A stretch of 64,000 nucleotides of DNA from Pseudoalteromonas lipolytica (GCF_001306915.1 NZ_LJTC01000011.1:62001-126000), one strand, 5' to 3'. Shown: positions 25,784-35,770, counted from the stretch's first letter. Made by a program: numbers and translations. The notes: generated by a model not told the origin, from the sequence alone.

Positions 25784-28183
25784 ATGACAACACACAAACA
25801 TGCCCTTTATACATTAAGCGCGCTTGCATTAGCAGTAAGCCAAAACTTACACGCCGAAGAGCAAGCACAACCTGAGGCTAAAAAAAGCGGTCTTGAAACT
25901 ATCGTTGTAACCGGTGTACCACGCCGTACAACCATCATGGCATCAAGCTCATCGGTTAGCAGTGTGACATTAGCTGAAATTGAAGTATCAACACCACGTT
26001 CTACTGCAGAAGCCTTCAGAACAATTCCGGGTGTACGTTCAGAATCAACAGGCGGTGAAGGTAACGCAAATATCGCGGTACGTGGTTTACCGGTTGCATC
26101 GGGCGGTGCTAAATTCTTGCAACTACAAGAAGATGGCTTACCTGTTATGCAGTTTGGCGATATTGCCTTTGGTAACGCAGATATCTTCATGCGCTTAGAT
26201 TCAACAGTGCAAAGTGTTGAATCAATCCGTGGTGGCTCAGCATCAACTGCAGCAAGTGATGCCCCAGGTGGTATCATCAACTTTATTTCAAAAACAGGTG
26301 AGAACGAATCAGGCAGTGTATCAACCACTGTTGGCCTTGATTATGACTCTATTCGTACGGACTTTGAGTATGGTACTTACCTAAACGACAGTGTGCGCTA
26401 TCACATTGGTGGCTTTGTTCGCCAAGGCGAAGGCCCGCGTGAAACTGGTTATACATCTAATAAAGGTGGCCAAATTAAGGCAAACCTAACGAAAGAATTT
26501 GATGCTGGTTATGTGCGTGTGTACTTTAAACACCTCGATGATAAAAGCGTAGGTTACCTACCTATGCCTATGTACTCAGATGGCGATTCAATCCCAGGTT
26601 TCGATGCGCAATCAGATACGCCGCATTCTGCTCTTTTCACACAAACTCTGCGTTTAAATGGTGATAACCAAATCAGCACGGGCGATATGACCGATGGTAT
26701 GAACCCAGTTGTTACCTCAGTAGGTTTTGAAGCAGCATTTGATTTAGAAAACGACTGGCGCATCGAAAACCGCTTTAGAACGTCATCAGTAAGCGGTAAC
26801 TTTATTTCTCTTATTCCAGCTGAAGTTGCAAGTGCAAGCTCTATTGCTTCTAGTATTGCTGGTGATGGTGCATCGCTGGTTTATGCAAATGGTGGTTCAG
26901 CAGGCGAAGCCTATGGCGATGACGATTTAGCAATGCGTATTCATACATTCGATGTAACGCTCAACGACATGGGCTCAATTGTTAATGATCTTAAGTTAAC
27001 TAAGTCGTTCTCTGATGACACTAGCGTTACATTTGGTTACTTTGCATCAAGCCAATCGATTGATATGTCGTGGCTTTGGAACTCATATGTTATGGAGCTA
27101 AAAGGCGACAACGCGGCATTACTTGACGTTTACGCTGCAAATGGCGACAGCTACTCAGATAATGGCTTGTACGCTTATGGTACACCTTACTGGGGTAACT
27201 GCTGTCAACGTAACTACGACACAGAATACGAAACACGCGCACCTTACATTAACTTAGCCACTAAGTTTGGCGATTTAAGCATTGATGCAAGTGCTCGCTA
27301 TGATTCAGGTGAAGCACGCGGTAACTACGCAGGTGCAGTAACATCAACAATTGATATGAATGGCGACGGTACCATCTCAATTCCTGAGCAAAGTGTTGCT
27401 GGTATTGATAACGCGAACCCAAGCATTGTTAACTACGACTGGCACTACAGCTCATACTCAATTGGTGCGAACTACCAAATTGATCCAAGCTTTGCGGCAT
27501 TTGCCCGCTTAAGTAAAGGCGGCCGCGCGAATGCAGACCGCTTATTATTTGGTAAAGTAGACGCAGATGGCTCAGTTGCAGAAGCCGATGCAATTGATGA
27601 AGTAAACCAATACGAAATCGGCGTGAAAAAACGTTTTGATTCGCTATCAGTATTTGCAACTGCATTCTACGCAGAAACAGAAGAGCAAAACTTCGAAGCA
27701 ACATCACAAAAGTTCTTTGACCGCGAGTACGAAGCAAAAGGTATTGAGGTTGAATCAACCTACTACATAGGTGATTGGGATTTCCGTGGTAACTTTACTT
27801 GGACAGACGCAGAAATTGCTAAAGATGCGTTATCGCCAGAGTTAGTCGGTAATACACCACGTCGTCAAGCTGACCTTATTTACTCATTAATGGCAACTTA
27901 CAACTTTGACAAAGGTGCTGCTGGCCTAAGCTTTATTGGTACAACAGATGCTTACGCACAAGACAGTAACGACCTTGAGTTTGATGGCTACACACAAGTG
28001 AATGGCTTTGTAAGTTACAATCTATCTGAAAACTTAAGTCTATCGCTTAACGTGAACAACCTGTTCGACACCGTAGGTATCACAGAAGCAGAAGAAGGCT
28101 CAGTACCAGATAACGACATTATTCGTGCCCGTACTATCAACGGCCGTACAACGTCGCTTACTTTAAAATACTCTTTCTATTAA
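25784..28183 (+). CDS. TonB-dependent outer-membrane receptor, probable sucrose uptake
   Basis: Signal peptide (MTTHKHALYTLSALALAVSQNLHA), TonB-box-like ETIVVTG, then a plug domain (FRTIPGVRSESTGGEGNANIAVRGLP, then SVESIRGGSASTAASDAPGGIINF), then a 22-strand-type barrel ending in SLTLKYSFY. 799 residues. ACGAGGC precedes the ATG. The shared operator ties it to the sucrose phosphorylase locus. It would move the sugar across the outer membrane using TonB energy. Confidence 0.88.
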   Translation: MTTHKHALYTLSALALAVSQNLHAEEQAQPEAKKSGLETIVVTGVPRRTTIMASSSSVSSVTLAEIEVSTPRSTAEAFRTIPGVRSESTGGEGNANIAVRGLPVASGGAKFLQLQEDGLPVMQFGDIAFGNADIFMRLDSTVQSVESIRGGSASTAASDAPGGIINFISKTGENESGSVSTTVGLDYDSIRTDFEYGTYLNDSVRYHIGGFVRQGEGPRETGYTSNKGGQIKANLTKEFDAGYVRVYFKHLDDKSVGYLPMPMYSDGDSIPGFDAQSDTPHSALFTQTLRLNGDNQISTGDMTDGMNPVVTSVGFEAAFDLENDWRIENRFRTSSVSGNFISLIPAEVASASSIASSIAGDGASLVYANGGSAGEAYGDDDLAMRIHTFDVTLNDMGSIVNDLKLTKSFSDDTSVTFGYFASSQSIDMSWLWNSYVMELKGDNAALLDVYAANGDSYSDNGLYAYGTPYWGNCCQRNYDTEYETRAPYINLATKFGDLSIDASARYDSGEARGNYAGAVTSTIDMNGDGTISIPEQSVAGIDNANPSIVNYDWHYSSYSIGANYQIDPSFAAFARLSKGGRANADRLLFGKVDADGSVAEADAIDEVNQYEIGVKKRFDSLSVFATAFYAETEEQNFEATSQKFFDREYEAKGIEVESTYYIGDWDFRGNFTWTDAEIAKDALSPELVGNTPRRQADLIYSLMATYNFDKGAAGLSFIGTTDAYAQDSNDLEFDGYTQVNGFVSYNLSENLSLSLNVNNLFDTVGITEAEEGSVPDNDIIRARTINGRTTSLTLKYSFY

Positions 28184-28203
28184 TTACTCTCCTCCCTCGT
28201 TTT

Positions 28204-28227
28204 AGCCCAGTGTTTACTGGGCTTTTT
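28204..28227 (+). terminator. terminator of the sucrose-locus receptor gene
   Basis: Stem AGCCCAGT / ACTGGGCT with a 4 nt loop, then TTTT, 20 bp after the stop codon. Confidence 0.85.
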
Positions 28228-28231
28228 GCGT

Positions 28232-29449
28232 TTATGTGTTCTTACCAACAGTAACAAGAGGGTGCTGTACTTGACTAGGTTGCTGCTCATTTCGTTTTAC
28301 ATAACTAAATAGTATTAAGCACCCAAGGGCCAAACTGGCTGCTAGCATTGAGCCAAGTGTTGCAAACCTAAAACTATAAAACTGTGCAACAACCCCAGTT
28401 GCCCCTGCCCCGCACATAACACCCAGTTTAATGGCGTTCGTGTAAAACGCTGAGGTAAACCCTATTCGTTCGGGGAGCTGATCTTGTAATACGGTTAAGC
28501 CAATGCCCGCAAAAATACCGTAAAACAGCCCATTCAATACTTGTAACGCGATCAAATGCCAAACTTGAGTGGCAAAAAACACTCCTAAATAAAATACAAT
28601 GGCACAACAAAATGCCACCGCAAGCATCGCGACTTTACTGTATTTTTTAGCAAGCTTAGCCCCATACAGCATGATAGGAATTTCTAACAGCGCCACTACA
28701 CCCATAAACAGCCCAGGCGTATGTTCAGCGAATCCTAGTTCAGTAATGCTATAAAGCGGCAGTGCCGATGAATACATAATATTGCCCGTTGAACCAAGCA
28801 TAATAGCTAAGCCCAACAACCAAAATGATAAACTCGCTGCGGCTGCAGGCTCTGAGCCATTTTGTGATTTCTTAGCGCTGTAGTCAGGAATAAACTTAAA
28901 TGCAAAAATAAGAGCAACCAAGGCACACACCGCAGCAAAGTAAAACGAGCGGCTAAACTCGCCTCCAGCGGCTAACAAATAACCAAGTGGCGGACCGCCC
29001 ACCCAAGCAAAGGAAATAGCAGCACGTAAACGGGAATTAAAACTGGTGATGTCGATGTTCTGTTGACGCCCAGCCCATTGTCTTGCCACGGTCATCATTT
29101 GCGGAATTGCCGCATTACCCATCGCAAGAAACAACACGCCTGCGAGCAAGACTTGCCAAAATGCAGTAGCATTCGCAAAGGCCACTAACGCACACACCAT
29201 ACCCGATACAGCCACCATAAATAACTTTCGCGCACTGGTGCCTTTATCAGCCATGCTACCTAGCCACTGACTGATAACTAACCCCATAATGGTGACCGCC
29301 ACCACATAAACACCTAAGTACATAGGGGGTGCTCGCAGCCCTTCTACAATAAATAAGCTCATCAATGGGTTAACGAATGCCCCCATTAACCCGGTTAGCA
29401 TACTTAGAAGAATAAAAATTACACCATGCTGTTTCAGCAATGCTTTCAC
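28232..29449 (-). CDS. MFS sugar-efflux-type transporter
   Basis: A 405-residue, twelve-segment membrane protein starting at GTG 29449. Segments such as PLMSLFIVEGLRAPPMYLGVYV and FNSRLRAAISFAWVGGPPLGYLLA match the SET (sugar efflux transporter, SetA/SetB) group. These export surplus sugars or glycosides. Convergent with the sucrose-locus TonB receptor but lacks the operator, so it may or may not belong to that pathway. Confidence 0.78.
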   Translation of the reverse strand: MKALLKQHGVIFILLSMLTGLMGAFVNPLMSLFIVEGLRAPPMYLGVYVVAVTIMGLVISQWLGSMADKGTSARKLFMVAVSGMVCALVAFANATAFWQVLLAGVLFLAMGNAAIPQMMTVARQWAGRQQNIDITSFNSRLRAAISFAWVGGPPLGYLLAAGGEFSRSFYFAAVCALVALIFAFKFIPDYSAKKSQNGSEPAAAASLSFWLLGLAIMLGSTGNIMYSSALPLYSITELGFAEHTPGLFMGVVALLEIPIMLYGAKLAKKYSKVAMLAVAFCCAIVFYLGVFFATQVWHLIALQVLNGLFYGIFAGIGLTVLQDQLPERIGFTSAFYTNAIKLGVMCGAGATGVVAQFYSFRFATLGSMLAASLALGCLILFSYVKRNEQQPSQVQHPLVTVGKNT

Positions 29450-29541
29450 TCACAACCCCACATCAATACGACAAGTCAACATTTAAAGGGCGCATATTAT
29501 ACATTGTTGTAGTAGAAAACTCATTTTGTAATACAAATAAA

Positions 29542-29567
29542 AAAGCCCAGCGGGGAAACTGGGCTTT
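29542..29567 (-). terminator. terminator of the subtilase gene
   Basis: Stem AAAGCCCAG / CTGGGCTTT with an 8 nt loop, followed by a T-run on the - strand, 17 bp after the peptidase stop codon. Confidence 0.85.
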
Positions 29568-29583
29568 GTCGTGTGGAACAATG

Positions 29584-32082
29584 TTAGTCGAAGGACACTG
29601 TTACTGGGTTAGAACAAGTCGTTTCAGTTACACATACTTGATACTCATAGCTTGGCAACTCAGCCTTACGCTGTACATCGCGGTAGAAACCACGATCAGC
29701 GACTGTTTCAAGTAGTTCACCGTTACGATAAATGCTTACTTGATCGGCCACTGTTTGCCAACCTAAATCAACACGCATCGTACCTAATCGTGTTTTACTT
29801 GCACGTTTAACAGATAGCTCAATTTCGACATCAGATACCACAACCGTTTGTGTAAACGTATCTGTTTGACCTTCGCTATCGGTCGCAGTTAGCGTTACTT
29901 CATAGCTACCCGCTTGTGCGTAACTATGCATAGGGTCAGCATCTGTTGAAGAAGCACCGTCACCAAAGTCCCACGCCCAAGCAACAATATCATCGTTACT
30001 ATCAGTGCTGGTGTTAGTGAAAGTGACATTTAAGCCTGATGTTTCAAATGCAAAGCCAGCTTGTGGTGGCTGCGGGCTTACTTCACCAATAGCGCTAAAC
30101 GTCAGTGACCAGCTGTTTAAAGTACCCGTATCAGCTGACAGTACGTCTTTCACATTAAGTACCCAATCACCTGTCGCAACTTCACCATTAAAGTTTGCTA
30201 GCGAATAGCTTTGTACTAGGTCGTCGGCACCACCACCTGATTGGCTGTGTAGTGTAGCTGTTGTACCTTGCGGCGACGTTAATGTAACGATTAAATCACC
30301 AATGTAAGTATGAGCAATATCAATACTTGCATCCGTTGAGAAAACCGTCAGCTCATCTGCAACTGTAATGATTGAATCAACACCCGTGTCATTGTTATCT
30401 GGAATAGACACTGGTGTTTCATTTGAGTAAGTAAAGTCATTTAAGCCAACAGGGTTAACAAACAATGACGCACTGCTTTGTTTAGCTAGCTCGCCCGATG
30501 TTGCATCAACAACAAAACTATAGCTACCCCACGCTGTTGCCTCTTCTGTTGGTACAGTTAAAGTAACTACATCACCAGGAACCGCCTCAGTTTGCGATAG
30601 CGTTGCGCCCGCTAAGTCAGCTTGAAGTGCTAGGCTAACAACACCTTCCCACTGGGCGATTGAGCCAATTTCAAAGGTATAAGTTGCCGTTTCACCAGCA
30701 GTAATCTGCTGTGAACTTGGCGAAACCGAGATTTTGAAGCTTGGAGTCGGATCAGCTTGTTCTAGTGCCTGATTCACATTTAAACGATTGCCAGACACTG
30801 TTTTACCTTGTAGTGCTTCATTCTGGTCACCGCTATTCATTAGCAACTCTTTAAGTTCAAGCGCTGTTAAATCAGGATTAATCGATAGTACTAATGCTGC
30901 GGCACCCGCAACATGTGGTGTTGCCATTGAAGTACCCGAATAACTAGCATAACCATTGCCCGGTACCGTTGATAAAATAGCACTACCCGGTGCACCTAAA
31001 TCAACACTGGTTAAACCCCATTGTGAAAAGCTAGACATGTTATCTCTGCTATCAGTGCTGGCAACAGATAATACGCTGTCGTGCTCGTAGTTTGACGGAT
31101 AGTGAGGGTTTTGGTCATTATCAACCGCATCGTTACCCGCAGCAGCAACGAATAAGATATCAGCTTGTTCACTCGCTGTGATAGCATCCGCTAGAGCTTG
31201 GCTAAAGCCACCACCGCCCCAACTGTTATTTAGAACACGTAAATTTACGCCTTGATTCTTAAGATCAACCATGTAATCGATACATTTAATAGCGTCAGAA
31301 GTGGAACCGGTACCATCTGCACTTAAAAATTTACAACCTACAATCGATACTTCGTGGTTAACACCTACAATACCCGTGCTGTTATTACCTGACGCGCCAA
31401 TTGTACCCGATACGTGAGTACCATGGCCTTGGTCATCCATTGGATCACCAGAGTCAGTGATAGCATTAATACCGTGAACGTCATCAACATAACCATTACC
31501 GTCGTTATCGATGCCATCTCCTGGAATTTCGCCTGGGTTGATCCATGCATTATCAGCTAAGTCTTCATGGCTGTAATCAACACCCGTGTCAATCACACCA
31601 ACAACAACATCGCGACTACCTGTTGAGATAGACCATGCTTCAAGCGCATCGATGTCAGCATCATCTACACCACCTGTCTGACCTTCATTGTGTAACCCCC
31701 ACAATGATGAAAAATCTGGATCATTAGGCGCACTTGCAATTGAGACTCGATAATCTGGTTCTACATATTCTATGGCGGCATGAGTTTGTAGACGCTTGAT
31801 AGCTTCTTTTGTACTCATTCCTGCAATTTTAAACTTAGCTAAACGGCCAGATAAAATCGCTGAGTAATTATCATCAACACCATCTTTATTCATATCGCTG
31901 ATTGTGGCTCTGACTAAGCTACGAGCATGAGCACGCATTGCTGCAGAAGTGCCCTTTTTATACATAACGAGTACAGAATCTTCACTTGCACCGACGAGAG
32001 TTGTTTTTGCTGGTGTGCTGATTTGCGCAGCACCTATACAAGGTAATAAGGCGAGGCTTAATACAGATAATTTAGTTTTCAT
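29584..32082 (-). CDS. secreted S8 subtilisin-like serine protease with P and PKD domains
   Basis: 832 residues. Signal peptide 1-19; inhibitor-I9-like propeptide about 35-115 (ending EYVEPDYRV); catalytic domain about 125-440 with Asp165 (VIDTGVDY), His220 (GHGTHVSG), oxyanion Asn317 (AAAGND) and Ser385 (GTSMATPH); a proprotein-convertase P domain about 560-690 (IPDNNDTGVDS, then GTLNSWSLTF); and a PKD domain about 690-770 (FTNTSTDSNDDIVAWAWDFGDG). An extra Ig-like linker precedes the P domain. It is probably an extracellular protease typical of marine Pseudoalteromonas. A 29-bp sequence of GATTATCA type at about 32150-32168 upstream is too weak for a Fur site call. Confidence 0.9.
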   Translation of the reverse strand: MKTKLSVLSLALLPCIGAAQISTPAKTTLVGASEDSVLVMYKKGTSAAMRAHARSLVRATISDMNKDGVDDNYSAILSGRLAKFKIAGMSTKEAIKRLQTHAAIEYVEPDYRVSIASAPNDPDFSSLWGLHNEGQTGGVDDADIDALEAWSISTGSRDVVVGVIDTGVDYSHEDLADNAWINPGEIPGDGIDNDGNGYVDDVHGINAITDSGDPMDDQGHGTHVSGTIGASGNNSTGIVGVNHEVSIVGCKFLSADGTGSTSDAIKCIDYMVDLKNQGVNLRVLNNSWGGGGFSQALADAITASEQADILFVAAAGNDAVDNDQNPHYPSNYEHDSVLSVASTDSRDNMSSFSQWGLTSVDLGAPGSAILSTVPGNGYASYSGTSMATPHVAGAAALVLSINPDLTALELKELLMNSGDQNEALQGKTVSGNRLNVNQALEQADPTPSFKISVSPSSQQITAGETATYTFEIGSIAQWEGVVSLALQADLAGATLSQTEAVPGDVVTLTVPTEEATAWGSYSFVVDATSGELAKQSSASLFVNPVGLNDFTYSNETPVSIPDNNDTGVDSIITVADELTVFSTDASIDIAHTYIGDLIVTLTSPQGTTATLHSQSGGGADDLVQSYSLANFNGEVATGDWVLNVKDVLSADTGTLNSWSLTFSAIGEVSPQPPQAGFAFETSGLNVTFTNTSTDSNDDIVAWAWDFGDGASSTDADPMHSYAQAGSYEVTLTATDSEGQTDTFTQTVVVSDVEIELSVKRASKTRLGTMRVDLGWQTVADQVSIYRNGELLETVADRGFYRDVQRKAELPSYEYQVCVTETTCSNPVTVSFD

Positions 32083-32554
32083 ATTTACTATCCATAATTA
32101 GTAATACTGACCGAATCAACATGATTCGACCACCAAAGCTCATTACTTCTGAAAATGATTATCACGCGGCATACCCCATAAATGGCGAATTGCAGATAAC
32201 AGGCAAGGAAAAAAATTAAACAGGCAGCAAATCCATGCTTTTTTACCAATTTAGATTCTAAATTCAGATAAAAATCAGCCTTTTTCGTGACAAATGGAGC
32301 GTCAATTACCCGAGGTTATTTATCAAACTTTTTTACTGCTTTGTAATAATTCCTCATATCAAAACCTGATTAGATAATTATAAGATCATGAAAATAAAGA
32401 ATTAATTAAAACCACAAAAACTGCTGATTTTATATTATTCCATATCTGTCTAAAGTGATTTTCTGTTAATTGCTTTATCTTTTCAGTGCATTTAACAATT
32501 TTGCTTCATTCACTTCTGATTGTTAGCGAACACTTGAATATCACGCAATTTAAT
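32083..32554. other. divergent intergenic region, subtilase/curlin
   Basis: About 470 bp of AT-rich sequence with promoters for both genes expected. I see no coding frame and no convincing operator. The part nearest the curlin gene contains the two hairpins listed separately. Confidence 0.5.
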
Positions 32555-32607
32555 CCGGCAAGGCATGCCGGTACATGGCCCTAAAAGCAAAAATAATATT
32601 TTAGGGC
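32555..32607 (+). promoter_or_regulatory. two successive leader hairpins upstream of the curlin gene
   Basis: Hairpin 1 is CCGGCA / TGCCGG around AGGCA (32555-32571). Hairpin 2 is a perfect 9-bp GCCCTAAAA / TTTTAGGGC stem (32578-32607), followed by TTTGATTAA. They end 31 nt before the ATG, so they likely sit in the 5' untranslated leader. Possible attenuator or mRNA-stability elements. Confidence 0.55.
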
Positions 32608-32638
32608 TTTGATTAATAATAATTTAAAGGAAATAATC

Positions 32639-34153
32639 ATGAAGTTAAGAAAGTCTCTTCTTACCTGTGCAATCACCTTTGCACTCGGTTCAAGCTTTGC
32701 TGCTAACGCAAATACTGATGACAAAGCGCAGTCTAGCTCTGAGCTTGCTACTCAGGTAACAACTTTAGGTGTTAGCAACTCAATTATTCTAGATCAAGTA
32801 TCTGTAACAGGTGTGGGTAATGAAGCAGTTATTACCCAGCAAGGCACTGGACAACGTGCAGAAACCGTCAGTATTGGTGACGGCAATATGGTTCAAGTAA
32901 ACCAAGCACAAACATCTAACTTATCACTTATTTATAATACAGGTGATTTCAATGATGTTGCTCATACTCAGAATGGCACAATGAATGGCGCACTGTCTGA
33001 AACAGTAGGTAACGACAACGCTATTCGTGTTGAACAACAAGGTGCTGGCTTCTTTGGTATTAATAATGAAGCTATTAACACAGTTACAGGTGATGAAAAT
33101 ACAATTACTGTAACCCAAGGTGATGGGGGCCACTGGTTCTACAACTTCGATGTAGAAGGTAATAGCAACACAGTAAGCTCTGAGCAAGTTGGTTTATTAA
33201 ATGAAGCTACATTTAATACTGTCATTGGTGATGACAACACGATTGAAGTAGCTCAAGAAGGCTTATTCAACGCCTTTACGTCAGATGAAATTGTCGGCAA
33301 TGGCAACGACATTACAATTGACCAGACCGGTGCCTTTAACAGTGCAACATTAACTTCTGTTCGTGGTGATTACAACGAAGTTGAACTTGAGCAAGATGGC
33401 GACTCAAACACTGCGTTAATTGCTGAAGTTACAGGAAATGATAACGAAGTTAAATCAGACCAAGAAGGCAACAGCAATAGCTTTGAATCAGCGGTATTAA
33501 TTGGTGACGGCAATACGTTACTTGTTAATCAAAAGCAAGATGGGAATACTGCAGGCTTAGATGCAATTGGCAATGATAACGAGCTAACGGCATTCCAAAA
33601 TGGTAACGGCAATGATGTATACCTTGGTGCAATTGGCAATGATAATGAATTTGTTGCAAACCAAATTGGTGATGCAAACAGTGCACATATTGCTAACTTC
33701 AATGGCAACGATAATAACGTTGATATTGCACAAGCAGGTGATGAAAACACGGTACTGGTTCAGTCTTCTTATCCAGATACATCGCTATCTTCAAATGATA
33801 ATGATATTGCTATTAACCAAGAAGGTAATCTAAATGAAGCCGCACTAACGTTTGCAAGTGTGCTTGATAGCAACAATAACCAGGTTGCTTTCACACAAGT
33901 TGGTGAACTGAATGCGATTGACCTTATCATGGAAGGAAGTAGCAATTCAGTTGATATTAGCCAAACTGGTTCTGAAAACTTTGTTGCAGGCATTGGTGAA
34001 GGCGCATTCTTGTTAGGTGGTGAAGGTAATTCACTGGTCGTTGTCCAAGAAGGTAATGCTAACCTTGTAGAAGGCTCAATGATTGGCTCTAACAGCACGG
34101 TCGTTATCACTCAGCTAGGTGATGGCAATATCGCGACTGTAACCCAAGAATAA
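32639..34153 (+). CDS. very large curlin-repeat protein (CsgA/CsgB-like amyloid subunit)
   Basis: The signal peptide starts at ATG 32639 (MKLRKSLLTCAITFALGSSFAANA) behind AAAGGAAA; an earlier start at 32609 is poor. About 480 mature residues consist of some 20 imperfect curlin repeats of the pattern G-(D/N)-(D/G/E)-N-x-hydrophobic-x-hydrophobic-x-Q-x-G-x-x-N, for example GNDNEVKSDQEGNSN and GNDNELTAFQNGNGN. E. coli CsgA and CsgB are about 150 residues with five repeats, so this is more than three times as long. It is secreted as a subunit of extracellular amyloid fibres through CsgG. The csgE, csgF and csgG genes follow. Confidence 0.88.
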   Translation: MKLRKSLLTCAITFALGSSFAANANTDDKAQSSSELATQVTTLGVSNSIILDQVSVTGVGNEAVITQQGTGQRAETVSIGDGNMVQVNQAQTSNLSLIYNTGDFNDVAHTQNGTMNGALSETVGNDNAIRVEQQGAGFFGINNEAINTVTGDENTITVTQGDGGHWFYNFDVEGNSNTVSSEQVGLLNEATFNTVIGDDNTIEVAQEGLFNAFTSDEIVGNGNDITIDQTGAFNSATLTSVRGDYNEVELEQDGDSNTALIAEVTGNDNEVKSDQEGNSNSFESAVLIGDGNTLLVNQKQDGNTAGLDAIGNDNELTAFQNGNGNDVYLGAIGNDNEFVANQIGDANSAHIANFNGNDNNVDIAQAGDENTVLVQSSYPDTSLSSNDNDIAINQEGNLNEAALTFASVLDSNNNQVAFTQVGELNAIDLIMEGSSNSVDISQTGSENFVAGIGEGAFLLGGEGNSLVVVQEGNANLVEGSMIGSNSTVVITQLGDGNIATVTQE

Positions 34154-34164
34154 TCATATTTAGG

Positions 34165-34179
34165 GGGAGCCTTGCTCCC
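34165..34179 (+). promoter_or_regulatory. intercistronic hairpin between curlin gene and csgE
   Basis: GGGAGC / GCTCCC around CTT, 11 bp after the curlin stop codon and before csgE. No T-run follows. A partial terminator or 3' stabiliser would let the structural subunit be made in excess over the assembly factors. Confidence 0.5.
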
Positions 34180-34189
34180 TCATTTCGCT

Positions 34190-34582
34190 ATGAAATTAAA
34201 TAACTTTCTCCGCATATGTTGTATCTTGCTTGCAGCTCAAAGTGCTGCTAGTTATGGCGAAGATCTCGAAATTGATGGTCTAGTACTCGATAGAAGCATT
34301 AGCCGATTTGGCCATCAATTTTATTTTGAGTTTGCCAATCTTTGGCGTGACTTACCTTCAACAGCTGGCTTTAATATCGAAATAAAAGAAACGGTATTAC
34401 CTCGAGCGGGTACTCGCCTTGTTTTAAGAATGAACAACCAAATTGTGTACGTTACCTACCTAGGGCGTCGTTTAGAGCCATTAGATGAGCGTGTTAAACA
34501 AGCCATGTATAGCGTAATGGATGCAATGGCGCGTAACAAAATGCAGCAATCATCACCTGATATGGCAAAAAATGGATGGTAA
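34190..34582 (+). CDS. csgE: curli assembly factor CsgE
   Basis: The signal peptide starts at ATG 34190 (MKLNNFLRICCILLAAQSAASYG). The mature part has the CsgE pattern: GLVLDRSISRFGHQFYFEFANLW, then NIEIKETVLPRAGTRLVLRMNNQIVYVTYLG. CsgE is a periplasmic cap of the CsgG pore that directs curlin to the channel. The csgF start lies 2 bp beyond the stop codon. Confidence 0.88.
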   Translation: MKLNNFLRICCILLAAQSAASYGEDLEIDGLVLDRSISRFGHQFYFEFANLWRDLPSTAGFNIEIKETVLPRAGTRLVLRMNNQIVYVTYLGRRLEPLDERVKQAMYSVMDAMARNKMQQSSPDMAKNGW

Positions 34583-34583
34583 A

Positions 34584-34997
34584 ATGAAATACTTAACAAC
34601 ACTAATAATAATACTCTGCCCCCTCTACAGTTGGGCAACTGAACTCGTTTATACCCCTATAAATCCAAGTTTTGGTGGCAGTCCACTCAATGGCAGCATG
34701 CTGCTTAATAAAGCGCAATCCCAGAATAAACATAAAGCGCCAACAATCGAACAAACTTATGGTGAAAAATTTCAAGACTCATTAGAGCGTACCTATTTAA
34801 ATCGCATGGTTCGTGAGATCACCGATATGGCGTTTGGTGATGAAATCGACGACAGTATTTTTAACGGTGACTCTATCTTCATGACAGGTGATTATGAAAT
34901 TCAGATCATTACCAGTACTAGCGATTCTATTACTGTAAGAATAACAAATACTTCTGATGGAACAATTACAGTTATTGAAGTACCGAGGTTTGGATAA
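34584..34997 (+). CDS. csgF: curli assembly factor CsgF
   Basis: Leader MKYLTTLIIILCPLYSWA, then TELVYTPINPSFGGSPLNG, the well-conserved CsgF N-terminus that binds the CsgG pore. A 137-residue product. It couples curlin export to nucleation at the cell surface. The stop codon overlaps the csgG start (TAATG). Confidence 0.88.
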   Translation: MKYLTTLIIILCPLYSWATELVYTPINPSFGGSPLNGSMLLNKAQSQNKHKAPTIEQTYGEKFQDSLERTYLNRMVREITDMAFGDEIDDSIFNGDSIFMTGDYEIQIITSTSDSITVRITNTSDGTITVIEVPRFG

Positions 34998-35770
34998 TGA
35001 GAAGTTTAATCTTAACCACACTAATCGTAATTTTGTCGGGTTGTTCATCAATGGGCAATTTAATTCCACCGACAAAGCAACTCGCAAGTACACTAGAGCC
35101 AACAGAAACCTTTAAGGCATTGCAAGCACTTCCACAACCAGTGGGCAGCATTCCTGTTTCTGTGTATTCATTTCGCGACCAAACTGGGCAATACAAACCT
35201 CAAGCTAATGTCAGTTCGTTTTCTACCGCAGTGACCCAAGGCGCAAACTCTATTTTAGTGCAAGCATTACATGAATCAGATTGGTTTATTCCGGTAGAAC
35301 GTGAAGGTCTACAAAATATTTTGACTGAGCGTAAAATTATTCGTGCCGCGCAAGCCGAAAACGACAAACTGCCTGAACTGCCACCGCTTACGACTGCAAA
35401 AATAATCTTAGAAGGCGGTATCATCAGCTACGATACTAATATTAAAACGGGCGGTATTGGGATGGAATACTTCGGGATTGGCGCATCAGAGTTATACCGT
35501 GAGGATGCAATCTCAATTTATTTACGCGCTGTCGATGTTCGCACAGGCCAAGTTTTGCTATCCGTTGCGACAAGCAAAAAAGTGCTCAGTCAAGAAATGC
35601 GCGCAGGGTTCTTTCGCTATGTCAGTTACAAGCGTTTAGCTGAAGCAGAAGCCGGTTTTACCGACAACGAGCCTATGAGCATCTGCGTAACTCAAGCAAT
35701 AGAAAAAGCATTAAGTGATCTTGTACTAAAAGGTATTAACAAAGGTATTTGGGCTGCAAAAGCGGTCTAA
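34997..35770 (+). CDS. csgG: curli secretion channel CsgG, outer-membrane lipoprotein
   Basis: Lipobox LSGC with Cys16, then LIPPTKQLASTLEPTETFKAL and EREGLQNILTERKIIRAAQ, family hallmarks. 257 residues, normal for CsgG. It forms the nonameric outer-membrane pore that exports curlin subunits. Last gene of the curlin-csgE-csgF-csgG unit; the regulator csgD converges from the right. Confidence 0.92.
   Translation: MRSLILTTLIVILSGCSSMGNLIPPTKQLASTLEPTETFKALQALPQPVGSIPVSVYSFRDQTGQYKPQANVSSFSTAVTQGANSILVQALHESDWFIPVEREGLQNILTERKIIRAAQAENDKLPELPPLTTAKIILEGGIISYDTNIKTGGIGMEYFGIGASELYREDAISIYLRAVDVRTGQVLLSVATSKKVLSQEMRAGFFRYVSYKRLAEAEAGFTDNEPMSICVTQAIEKALSDLVLKGINKGIWAAKAV

Noticed and set aside
25807..26328. 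- strand ORF of 173 codons opposite the TonB receptor
   Set aside because: Antisense shadow of the plug-domain coding region, no ribosome site or recognised domain.
32145..32170. Fur box upstream of the subtilase
   Set aside because: AAATGATTATCAC shows only partial similarity to the 19-bp Fur consensus and is not symmetric.
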